Shown: positions 1-6,397, counted from the stretch's first letter. The stretch: 6,804 bases of DNA from Betaproteobacteria bacterium (GCA_029883965.1 JAOUIN010000124.1:1-6804), one strand, 5' to 3'. The notes: generated by a model from the letters alone, not told the origin. Numbers and translations are program-made.

Positions 1-420
1 CGGCTCGGTTGCGGGCTTCGGTGGCGCCGCGGACTCGCTCGCCGGTTTCGCGGCTTGCGCAGCTACCTTCGGTGGCGCCCGCAGAATCATCGTTTTCTCG
101 AAATCATCACCGCCGCCGGCCTGGCCTGCGGCGGGCTCGGCAACATACTTGAGCTTGTATTTGCCGATCTCGATCACATCGTTGTTCTGAAGGATGTGTT
201 TCTTGATCTGGTTGCCGTTCACCAGGGTGCCGTTGGTCGAACCCAGATCCTCGAGGAAAGAGTCATTGAGTATGGTCACAATGCACGCGTGCTCGCCGCT
301 TACTGCCAGATTCTCGATCTGGATCTCGTTGGACGGCTTGCGACCGATCATGATGCGCTCCTTGTCGAGCGGCACCTCGCGGATCGTGGAACCTTCGAGC
401 GTAAGTATCAACTTTGCCAT
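1..420 (-). CDS. FHA-domain protein, N-terminal 140 residues (partial, runs off the left edge)
   Basis: This is the start of a phosphothreonine-binding protein. The first ~95 residues form an FHA domain. Visible are the Gly-Arg pair in IGRKPSN (25-31), the S-x-x-H of SGEHA (41-45), and STNGT (61-65) followed by N68; in the family these Arg, Ser and Asn residues contact the phosphothreonine. After the domain come a Gly-rich patch (101-104), then D-D-F-E-K-T-M-I-L (105-113), then an Ala/Pro/Lys linker with repeated A-P-P-K that is still open at the window edge. The ATG at 418-420 has a GGGGA ribosome site (429-433) with 8-nt spacing. The gene lies 18 bp after the PP2C phosphatase gene and is the third gene of a kinase-phosphatase-FHA operon, so it is inferred to be the phospho-dependent effector or scaffold. 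No signal peptide is seen, so it is probably cytoplasmic. The C-terminal part and any extra domain cannot be seen. Confidence 0.9.
   Translation of the reverse strand, partial: MAKLILTLEGSTIREVPLDKERIMIGRKPSNEIQIENLAVSGEHACIVTILNDSFLEDLGSTNGTLVNGNQIKKHILQNNDVIEIGKYKLKYVAEPAAGQAGGGDDFEKTMILRAPPKVAAQAAKPASESAAPPKPATEP
16..79. repeat. In-frame 13-bp direct repeat coding A-P-P-K
   Basis: CTTCGGTGGCGCC occurs exactly at 16-28 and 67-79, 51 bp (17 codons) apart and in the same frame of the minus-strand FHA gene. Each copy encodes A-P-P-K within the Ala/Pro-rich linker that follows the FHA domain. It looks like a simple linker repeat of low complexity and not a mobile or regulatory element. Confidence 0.6.
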
Positions 421-438
421 AGTAGTAATCCCCGTTGC

Positions 439-1251
439 TTATTTGAACCAGGACTTCAGCCTGTCTACAAAACCGCTGCGGGCCGGAAAGCTCTTCAGCA
501 CACGCACCAGAATAACCGAAACATTGTCACGACCGCCATTGTCATTCGCCTGCTGCACCAGTTGCTCCGCTGCCAGCGGCAGATTGGCTTGCAGCGACGA
601 CAGTGTCAACTGCATGTCCTCGTCGCTCACCATGTCATTGAGACCATCGGAACACAAGAGGTAGATGTCTCCCACTTGGACCGGGTAACTGTGCACCTCG
701 GGCTCGACATCCGGATCAATCCCGACCGCACGGGTAACCAGGTTCTTGTTCTGCGAGTGACGCGCCTGCGCCTTGGTGATGAGGCCGCTGTCAATCTGTT
801 CCTGCAGCAGGGAGTGATCACGCGTAATCTGCTCCAGATTGCCGCCGCGGAAACGGTAGAGGCGGGAATCACCGACATGCCCGACTATCATGTTGTTATC
901 GTGCCACAGGGCCACGACCAGCGTCGTCCCCATGCCGGCATATTGAGCCTGATTCTGTGCGGCCTGGAAAATTGCACTGTTGGCACGCACTGCGTTTTCG
1001 CTGACCAGGCGCTCGGCCGCCGCCGCGTCAAAATTGTCACCAACGCCCGCCAGGGCCTTCTTCATTTCGGCGCTGATCATCGCTACCGCAATGCCGCTGG
1101 CAACTTCACCCGCGTTGTAGCCACCCATGCCATCGGCCAGCACAGCGAGCCCGATGGATGCGTCGGCACCAATGCTGTCCTCATTGTGCGACCGCACCAT
1201 TCCCGAGTGCGTTGCTGTGGTCAGTTCAATCACGTTGGTCAAATCCGCCAT
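439..1251 (-). CDS. PP2C-type (PPM family) serine/threonine protein phosphatase, Stp1/PrpC-like
   Basis: This is a soluble metal-dependent Ser/Thr phosphatase of 270 aa; bacterial single-domain PP2Cs are usually about 240-270 aa. The PPM motifs appear in order: R20-S-H-N-E-D25, D40-G-M-G-G44, G106-M-G-T-T110, G124-H-V-G-D-S-R130, T143-R-D-H-S147, S201-D-G-L204 and G239-G-R-D-N243. The metal-binding acidic residues (D25, D40, D202, D242) are all present, so the enzyme should be active. The C-terminal tail (251-270) is basic and aromatic beyond the core. The ATG at 1249-1251 is chosen because AAGG (1259-1262) sits 7 nt upstream. That site overlaps the TAA of the kinase gene (1261-1263), which suggests translational coupling. 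In family terms it removes phosphate from the kinase and its targets. Here the natural substrates are the adjacent CHASE2 kinase and possibly the FHA protein; this is inferred from gene order. Function class is near certain; the individual substrates are not. Confidence 0.96.
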   Translation of the reverse strand: MADLTNVIELTTATHSGMVRSHNEDSIGADASIGLAVLADGMGGYNAGEVASGIAVAMISAEMKKALAGVGDNFDAAAAERLVSENAVRANSAIFQAAQNQAQYAGMGTTLVVALWHDNNMIVGHVGDSRLYRFRGGNLEQITRDHSLLQEQIDSGLITKAQARHSQNKNLVTRAVGIDPDVEPEVHSYPVQVGDIYLLCSDGLNDMVSDEDMQLTLSSLQANLPLAAEQLVQQANDNGGRDNVSVILVRVLKSFPARSGFVDRLKSWFK

Positions 1252-1258
1252 CTCGTCG

Positions 1259-1263
1259 CCTTA
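1259..1263 (-). promoter_or_regulatory. Ribosome site of the phosphatase overlapping the kinase stop codon
   Basis: On the minus strand the sequence is TAAGGCGACGAGATG. The kinase TAA (1261-1263) shares bases with the AAGG Shine-Dalgarno element, which lies 7 nt before the phosphatase ATG. Ribosomes terminating on the kinase are therefore placed to reinitiate on the phosphatase, which would tend to keep kinase and phosphatase in fixed ratio. Coupling is inferred from geometry only. Confidence 0.7.
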
Positions 1264-3837
1264 GGATACAGCAGTGTTCGTCTTTGGTGCCGCGGCCAGC
1301 GTTCCGAGGCAAAGACGAATGGCTTTCGCCATCTGTTCTCCACTCTGATAGCGCTGATCCGGATCCTTTGCCAGTGCCTTGTTGGTTACTGCGGCCACAC
1401 AGGTCGGCAGACCCTTCCGGACTGTGCGTATGTCCGGGTGAGGTTCGTTGGCGATTTTGAACATCAGTTGCGCCATGGACTCGCCCTGGAACGGCAGCCC
1501 GCCGCATAACATCTGGTAGAGCGTCACCCCCAGCGAAAACAGGTCCGAGCGCCCTTCGACCCTTTTCCCCGCCAATTGCTCGGGCGACATATATGACGGT
1601 GTGCCCAAAACCATTCCGGTCTTGGTCTTGGACGAGTCGGTAACCCTGGCAATGCCGAAATCGGTCACTTTCGCGGTATCACTGTCGGGCTCATACATGA
1701 TGTTGGCCGGCTTGATGTCACGATGCACGACGTTTTGCGAATGCGCGTACCCGAGCGCATCGCTGACGCGGGCAACGATCGACAACACCAGCGGGACCGG
1801 CAACAGTGCATTGGGCTTGGTAAAGGGCACCAGGTCGCGCCCCTTCAGAAACTCCATCGCGATATAGGCCAGATCATGCTCCTCGCCGGCATCGTAGATG
1901 GTAACGATGTTGGGATGGGTCAGCCGTCCCGCGGTCTCCGCTTCGCGGAAAAACCGTTCCTTGACTTCGACCAGTTCGTCGCCTTCAAACTCCTGGGCCA
2001 GCGCCATGGTCTTGATGGCGACCACGCGACCAATCTTGGGATCCTTGCCCAGGTAGACGACACCCATCGCACCCTTGCCCAGTTCCTTCTCGACCTGATA
2101 CCGACCCAACATCGGTTTTTCCATGCCGCCGCCGGGCAACATCACGGTGCCGCCGGGATGCCCTTGCGCCCCGCCCAGTATCACGGTCTCCGAAAGCGCC
2201 TTCGCGCGCGTCAGACGCTGCTCGAGATCACGAAACTTCGGATTGAATTCCGCCATGTAGCGCAGCACGGACTCTGCCTTGTTGAACTGGCGCTTGCGTT
2301 CAAAATCGAGCGCGAGTGCATAGAGGTTTTCCATGACCGGCTCATCCAGCGGACATTGCCGGAGCTTGTCCCATGCCAGGTCGAGTTGGCCCTGCGCCTG
2401 GTAAGCGATACCCAGCATGCGGTTGGATTCGGCGGATTCCGCATCCGATTTTTCCTTGCCGCGCTCGGTCACCAGAAAACGCTTGGTGGTCAATGCCGCG
2501 TAACCGACCGCAAGCAACGCCGCCGACGCCATCAGCTGAATCCACATCAGTTGCGTCACCATCAGGCCGAAATGCGTACCGATCAGCACGCCGCCGATCA
2601 GCAGACTGATCAGTGCCGCGACACCTGCCTTGAGGCGCGGCAGAACAATAATCAGGTACAGGGCTACGGCAACGAATACTCCAAGTTGCATCCACGGTCC
2701 CCACGACGGCGTCACAAAAAAGTGCTCACCGAGTATGCTCGATACGGTATGGGCCAGCGTCATCACCGGCGCGGTCGCCGGCGACGCAGGCGTCACCTGC
2801 GTGGTGCCCAGCCCGGCCGCAGTCGCACCGATCAGGACAATCTTGTCCTGATATTTGGCTGCCGGCACCTTGCCGCTGAGCACATCAAAAAACGAGTCCA
2901 CCGGAAATGGCGACCGGCCTTCGCGATTGGCATAGAAAAACGTATGCATGCGCAATTCGGTGTCTGTTCGCACCCTTAATTTTCCCAGCTGCAGTTCCTC
3001 GCCCCAGACCGGCCTGATGTCCGCAACGCCCAGGTTCAGGCTGCGCGCTGCGATCTGTACCGACAGCGCCGGAAAAACCATGTCGTAATAACGCACAAGC
3101 AGCGGTTCGGCGCGCACTGCGCCGTCAACATCGATATCCGCATTCAGATGCCCGATACCGCCGACGGCCGGGCCGAGTTCCGCCACCGGATACAACGGGA
3201 ACACTCCCGGCGGCGGCAGCGTGTCTGCACCGCGTGGGCCGGGCATTCCATTCACAAGCACATACGTCGGCAGTGGCTTGTCCGGATTGCCCTGCGGCTC
3301 GGCCAGTTGCTGGAAAATCATCGGCAAAACGACATTGCCGGCCCGCTGCATGCTGCCCGCGAGCCGGCGATCTGTGTTTAGCGCCTTTTCCGCTTCGGTC
3401 AGTACCGCCCCCATTCGCGCCAGGCCATCGACTGCAACGGCAGCCTTGGGGTCTGCAGATGCCTGCAGCGCCAACTCGTTCTGCAAGTTGAGCAGTTTTT
3501 CGATATATACGAGTCCCGCGTCACGCTGCGGTTCAAAAAAGAACGTCGTATTGGCAACAACCTTGGCCTTGGCCCCTGCCAGCAGATCAATCATGCGTGC
3601 GTGCACATCACGCGACCACGGCCAGCGACCGATGTTGGCAATGCTCGCATCGTCAATTGCAATCACGGCTATGCGATCGGACGGGGCACGGGACGCGGCT
3701 TGAACGCCAAGGTCATAGGCCTTGCGCTCCAGGCTCTGGATCAGGTCGCCGCGCGCTGCTACCAGCATCACGATCGCGACAGAAAGCCCGAGAAACCAGT
3801 CGGCTTTCCAGAAGCTCAGTTTTTTCATCCCTTGCAC
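1261..3837 (-). CDS. CHASE2-domain membrane receptor serine/threonine protein kinase with TPR-like segment
   Basis: This 858-aa protein has four visible parts. (a) An N-terminal membrane anchor (about 14-29). (b) A periplasmic CHASE2 sensor (about 30-375), with the typical I-D-D-A-S-I and G-R-W-P-W-S-R blocks at 61-76, followed by three hydrophobic segments (about 381-400, 405-425, 427-450). (c) A cytoplasmic TPR-like helical stretch (about 470-548) and a Gly/Thr linker (549-575). (d) A C-terminal Hanks-type kinase (about 580-845). Kinase motifs are intact: Gly loop G587-K-G-A-M-G592, Lys609, alphaC Glu632, H705-R-D-I-K-P-A-N712, D726-F-G728 and G745-T-P-S-Y-M-S-P-E753. It should be an active RD kinase. 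The activation loop carries several Thr/Ser (733-748), the usual autophosphorylation zone. The given start is GTG at 3835-3837 with GGAAC (3842-3846) 4 nt upstream. ATG at 3826-3828 (M-K-K-L-S) is an alternative, but its AAGGG abuts the codon. It heads the operon with the PP2C and FHA genes. The CHASE2 ligand is unknown. Confidence 0.95.
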   Translation of the reverse strand: MQGMKKLSFWKADWFLGLSVAIVMLVAARGDLIQSLERKAYDLGVQAASRAPSDRIAVIAIDDASIANIGRWPWSRDVHARMIDLLAGAKAKVVANTTFFFEPQRDAGLVYIEKLLNLQNELALQASADPKAAVAVDGLARMGAVLTEAEKALNTDRRLAGSMQRAGNVVLPMIFQQLAEPQGNPDKPLPTYVLVNGMPGPRGADTLPPPGVFPLYPVAELGPAVGGIGHLNADIDVDGAVRAEPLLVRYYDMVFPALSVQIAARSLNLGVADIRPVWGEELQLGKLRVRTDTELRMHTFFYANREGRSPFPVDSFFDVLSGKVPAAKYQDKIVLIGATAAGLGTTQVTPASPATAPVMTLAHTVSSILGEHFFVTPSWGPWMQLGVFVAVALYLIIVLPRLKAGVAALISLLIGGVLIGTHFGLMVTQLMWIQLMASAALLAVGYAALTTKRFLVTERGKEKSDAESAESNRMLGIAYQAQGQLDLAWDKLRQCPLDEPVMENLYALALDFERKRQFNKAESVLRYMAEFNPKFRDLEQRLTRAKALSETVILGGAQGHPGGTVMLPGGGMEKPMLGRYQVEKELGKGAMGVVYLGKDPKIGRVVAIKTMALAQEFEGDELVEVKERFFREAETAGRLTHPNIVTIYDAGEEHDLAYIAMEFLKGRDLVPFTKPNALLPVPLVLSIVARVSDALGYAHSQNVVHRDIKPANIMYEPDSDTAKVTDFGIARVTDSSKTKTGMVLGTPSYMSPEQLAGKRVEGRSDLFSLGVTLYQMLCGGLPFQGESMAQLMFKIANEPHPDIRTVRKGLPTCVAAVTNKALAKDPDQRYQSGEQMAKAIRLCLGTLAAAPKTNTAVS

Positions 3838-3872
3838 GCCCGTTCCGTTGTTTTTATGTTTCGGCTGAATGA

Positions 3873-3901
3873 CTTAGAACGACTTATCGACGGAGTTTCA
3901 A
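3873..3901 (-). promoter_or_regulatory. Candidate sigma70 promoter of the kinase-phosphatase-FHA operon
   Basis: On the minus strand, TTGAAA (3896-3901; 5 of 6 to the -35 consensus) is followed after exactly 17 bp by TCTAAG (3873-3878; 4 of 6 to the -10 consensus). The predicted start near 3866 leaves a leader of about 29 nt before the GTG codon. An A8 tract (minus-strand sense) lies at 3933-3940, about 70 bp upstream of the start, and could bend DNA. Read by eye only. Confidence 0.45.
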
Positions 3902-4095
3902 GGATTTTACGATATTCACTTCGGAAAGTTGCTTTTTTTTAAGCACTTAGTGCAAAGCATCACGCGCAATGCGCAGGCAACCGACGATCGGTCTTCAATC
4001 GCCGACCAACGCGAACCGGGTTGCGCCGCCAGGCTGTACCAGTGCGGCCGTTCAAATAAATAATTAATTAAAACAATAGGTTATGACGGATCGGC

Positions 4096-4125
4096 AAGAA
4101 AAAGCCACGCAACTGCGTGGCTTTT
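4096..4125 (-). terminator. Rho-independent terminator of the frc-formyltransferase operon
   Basis: AAAAGCCACGC (4100-4110) pairs perfectly with GCGTGGCTTTT (4115-4125) across an AACT loop. On the minus strand the hairpin is followed by TTTTTCTT and begins 23 bp after the TGA of the formyltransferase gene. The same stem also has a short T run on the plus strand, so it could work in both directions, but no plus-strand gene here needs it. It separates the formyl operon from the kinase operon. Confidence 0.9.
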
Positions 4126-4148
4126 CATCGAGACGCGAAAATTACCGG

Positions 4149-5081
4149 TCAGGTACCGAGTAATGCACCCTTGGCCAAGCCGTTTGCACTCGCAAATTCA
4201 CCGCCGGACAGCTTCTTCCCGTCCTCGCCACGCGCGCGCAGCACTTCAATGACACCGCCCTGCGCGGTGACCTTGAAGCTCGTTGCCGACACTTCAGCCA
4301 CTTCACCGATCTTGCCCGTGACATCCGCAAAGCGGCGAAACAGGTGTTTACGCGCATCGAGAATCTGCACCTTCTTCCCGTTCAGCGTGGTCCACGCCCC
4401 CGGTGCGGGATTGGTGCCGCGAATGAGGTTATAGACGAAATCAACATGGTTGGACCATTGCAGCCGCGCTTCGCCGGCACGGCACCAGCCTTCATAGCTC
4501 GCCTGCGACTCGTCCTGCACGGTTTCCGTATGCTTGCCGGCCAACACCAGGTCAGCGGCCTCGAGCATCGCCTTGACACCCATGGGGAACAATTTGTTGA
4601 AATAGACCTCACCGATGGTTTCGTCGGGTCCGATGTCACAGGTCTTCTGCAGGATTACCGGCCCTTCGTCCAGCCCTTCATTGGGACGGAATATGGTCAG
4701 TCCGGTCCTGGTATCGCCGCGGATGATGGGCCAGTTGATCGACGACGGGCCGCGGTACTTGGGCAATAGCGACGGGTGATACTGGATCGTGCCCAGGCGC
4801 GGCAGGTGGACAAAGGTGTCCGGCGCGAACTGCAGGACGTACGCCATCACGCCGATATCGACCTTGAGTGATTTCAGTGCGTCATGTGCTTCGGGAACCC
4901 GCAGCGACGGAAACTGAAATACTTTGAGGCCGCGTTCCTCCGCCAGTATGCGCAACGGATCGGGCTTTGCCCCGGGCTTTTCCGGCGCACAGAACACGCC
5001 AGCTACCTCATCTTTGCGCTCCAGGAATGCTTCGAGCACGGCTTTGCCGAAATCCTGCTGCCCGATAATCGCTATTTTCAT
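4149..5081 (-). CDS. Formyltransferase-family protein resembling the 10-formyl-THF hydrolase domain of ALDH1L
   Basis: This 310-aa protein has a formyl_transf_N domain (about 1-200) followed by a smaller C-terminal domain (about 207-310) like that of methionyl-tRNA formyltransferase (Fmt). The signature is Y101-H-P-S-L-L-P-K-Y-R-G (101-111) continuing S-S-I-N-W (113-117). The family catalytic pair is visible as H102 and D138 (in G-L-D-E-G). The G-V-F-x-A-P block (28-33), L-F-P-M-G-V-K-A-M (164-172) and S-Y-E-G-W-C-R (195-201) resemble the ALDH1L hydrolase domain more than Fmt. At the position of Fmt's catalytic Asn there is Gln100. No ALDH domain is attached. The reaction is probably transfer or hydrolysis of the formyl group of 10-formyl-tetrahydrofolate; a true Fmt role is less likely. 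The start is fixed by AAAGGA (5089-5094), 7 nt before ATG. It lies 34 bp after the Frc-like gene and is the last gene before a terminator, so a shared formyl-group pathway is inferred. The exact substrate is unresolved. Confidence 0.85.
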   Translation of the reverse strand: MKIAIIGQQDFGKAVLEAFLERKDEVAGVFCAPEKPGAKPDPLRILAEERGLKVFQFPSLRVPEAHDALKSLKVDIGVMAYVLQFAPDTFVHLPRLGTIQYHPSLLPKYRGPSSINWPIIRGDTRTGLTIFRPNEGLDEGPVILQKTCDIGPDETIGEVYFNKLFPMGVKAMLEAADLVLAGKHTETVQDESQASYEGWCRAGEARLQWSNHVDFVYNLIRGTNPAPGAWTTLNGKKVQILDARKHLFRRFADVTGKIGEVAEVSATSFKVTAQGGVIEVLRARGEDGKKLSGGEFASANGLAKGALLGT

Positions 5082-5100
5082 TGCTGAATCCTTTCAGGTT

Positions 5101-5116
5101 ATCGCCACTCGGCGAT
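5101..5116 (-). repeat. Small hairpin between the two formyl-operon genes
   Basis: ATCGCC (5101-5106) and GGCGAT (5111-5116) form a 6-bp perfect stem with a 4-nt loop. It starts at the TGA of the CoA-transferase gene (5116-5118) and ends 6 nt before the AAAGGA ribosome site of the next gene. There is no T run, so it is not a terminator. It might mark an mRNA processing point or modulate translation of the second gene. Confidence 0.4.
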
Positions 5117-6387
5117 CAGGCTTTCTTCTTGGGCGGAGCGCTGAAAGCGCCGGCTGTCTTCAGCTTGCCGATCTGTTCGTCGCCATAACCCAGCACTTCC
5201 TTCAACACTTCGTCGGTGTGTTCACCAAGCAGGGGAGAGCGTTTGATCACTGCCGGAGATTCCGACAGTTTGATCGGCATGCCGACGTTGAACCACTTGC
5301 CGCGTTGCGGATGATCAAGTTCCACATACATCTGACGACCGCGGATATGCTCATCGTTGGCCAGGTCCTCGGTGGACATGATCGGCCCGCAAGGAACATT
5401 TAACGGGTTCAGTATCTCCATGAACTCGCGTTTGGTGTACTTCTCAGCAAATTTGTTGATCAGCGTCCACATCAGCTGCTGGTTCTTGCGCCGGTCGCCG
5501 ATCTTGAGAAAACGCGCATCGCTCGCGAGTTCTGGAATGCCTACGTCGGGTCCGATGCGCTTTGCCAGTGCATCCCAAACAGCTTCCTGGACCACGATGT
5601 AGAGCCAGTCGTTCGCGCCATGGGGCTTGCAATGAATGGCATTGCCCAGCTGGCCGCCGCCGGAATCATTGCCTGCACGCGGCACATCGCCCATGCCCTT
5701 GTAGGTTGGCACCGAATACTCGGGAAGATCGCCGCGTGTCAGCCGTTGATGGTCACGCCATTTCACGCGACACAGATTCATCACGCCGTCCATCATCGCG
5801 ACCTCGACATACTGGCCCTTGCCGGTGCGCGTCGCCTGATGCAAAGCCGCAAGCAAACCGATCGCCAGGTGCAGGCCCGTACCTGAGTCACCGATCTGTG
5901 CACCGGTAACAAACGGCGGGCCATCGGGCACGCCGGTCGTGCTCATGGCACCGCCCATGGCCTGGGCAACGTTTTCGTACGCCTTGAATTCCGCATATGG
6001 TCCGGTTGATCCGAAACCCTTGATCGAACCCATGACGATCTTGGGATTGATTTCGCGGATCTTTTCCCACGTAAATCCGAAGCGGTCGAGCACACCGGGG
6101 CCGAAGTTCTCCATGACGATATCGCATTTTTTCAACAGGTCGACGAATACCGTCTTGCCTTCGGCCGACTTCATGTTCACCGTGATCGACCGCTTGTTGC
6201 AGTTGAGCATCGTGAAATACAGGCTGTCGGCATCGGGCACATCGCGCAGCTGGCCGCGCGTCGCATCGCCCTGCGGCGGTTCGAACTTGATGACATCGGC
6301 ACCCATCCACGCCAGCAGTTGTGAGCAGGTCGGGCCGGCCTGCACGTGCGTCATATCGAGAATTCGAACACCTTTCAAAGCTTCCAT
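5116..6387 (-). CDS. frc: Formyl-CoA:oxalate CoA-transferase-like family III CoA-transferase
   Basis: This 423-aa protein is of the usual family size (Frc about 428, YfdW about 416). Family III (CaiB/BaiF) enzymes carry CoA on a catalytic Asp; here it is D167 in I-G-D-S-G-T-G-L-H-L (165-174). Frc-type landmarks line up: T13-H-V-Q-A-G-P19, N62-C-N-K-R-S67, E93-N-F-G-P-G98, Y137-E-N-V-A-Q142, R211-D-H-Q-R-L216, the Gly loop S242-G-G-G-Q246 and P386-L-L-G-E-H-T-D-E394. The expected reaction is formyl-CoA + oxalate to oxalyl-CoA + formate in the cytoplasm; other dicarboxylate acceptors are possible. Gln46 aligns with Trp48 of Oxalobacter Frc, as in YfdW; Pro37 aligns with Arg38 of Frc. A short Lys-rich tail (417-423) extends past the core. 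The start is ATG 6385-6387, preceded by GGAG (6394-6397) at 6 nt. An in-frame start at 6450 would add 21 residues without a good site. It is the first gene of a two-gene operon with the formyltransferase. Confidence 0.85.
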   Translation of the reverse strand: MEALKGVRILDMTHVQAGPTCSQLLAWMGADVIKFEPPQGDATRGQLRDVPDADSLYFTMLNCNKRSITVNMKSAEGKTVFVDLLKKCDIVMENFGPGVLDRFGFTWEKIREINPKIVMGSIKGFGSTGPYAEFKAYENVAQAMGGAMSTTGVPDGPPFVTGAQIGDSGTGLHLAIGLLAALHQATRTGKGQYVEVAMMDGVMNLCRVKWRDHQRLTRGDLPEYSVPTYKGMGDVPRAGNDSGGGQLGNAIHCKPHGANDWLYIVVQEAVWDALAKRIGPDVGIPELASDARFLKIGDRRKNQQLMWTLINKFAEKYTKREFMEILNPLNVPCGPIMSTEDLANDEHIRGRQMYVELDHPQRGKWFNVGMPIKLSESPAVIKRSPLLGEHTDEVLKEVLGYGDEQIGKLKTAGAFSAPPKKKA

Positions 6388-6393
6388 TCTGAT

Positions 6394-6397
6394 CTCC
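6394..6397 (-). promoter_or_regulatory. Strong ribosome binding site that fixes the frc start
   Basis: On the minus strand TTTGGAGATCAGAATG places GGAG 6 nt before the ATG at 6385-6387. It supports the 423-residue form over the upstream in-frame start at 6450. The homology also begins at this Met (M-E-A-L-K-G matches the usual N-terminus of the family). Confidence 0.85.

Larger units (their letters stand above)
3838..4148. other. Intergenic region between the formyl operon and the kinase operon
   Basis: This stretch of about 310 bp has no credible gene. It contains the candidate kinase promoter (3873-3901), a T8 run (3933-3940), small dyads such as ACCGA-CGA-TCGGT (3980-3992), an AT-rich patch (about 4053-4074) containing the palindrome TAATTAATTA, and the terminator of the upstream minus-strand operon (4096-4125). 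The short open frames here lack ribosome sites. Confidence 0.7.

Noticed and set aside
55..1509. Plus-strand open frame of 484 codons antisense to the FHA, phosphatase and kinase genes
   Set aside because: It crosses three real genes, has no family signature or convincing ribosome site, and is His/Arg/Gln-rich as expected for the antisense of GC-rich coding DNA.
1723..2979. Plus-strand open frame of 418 codons antisense to the kinase gene
   Set aside because: Low-complexity His/Gln/Arg composition with no recognisable domain. The minus strand has an intact kinase with all catalytic motifs in the same stretch.
1..3837. Type VI secretion-linked PpkA/PppA/Fha regulatory cluster
   Set aside because: Kinase, phosphatase and FHA occur together in some type VI loci, but no tss, hcp or vgrG gene is present and the CHASE2 kinase differs from PpkA. 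The region left of position 1 is unseen, so this is not fully excluded.
3931..3957. T8 run beside a GCAC-TTA-GTGC dyad as a possible terminator
   Set aside because: On the plus strand the T run precedes the stem; on the minus strand the stem is followed by A residues. Neither order fits an intrinsic terminator, and the stem is only 4 bp.
3964..3992. Small dyads GCGC-AAT-GCGC and ACCGA-CGA-TCGGT as operators
   Set aside because: Arms of 4-5 bp are expected by chance in GC-rich DNA, and they lie far from the candidate kinase promoter.
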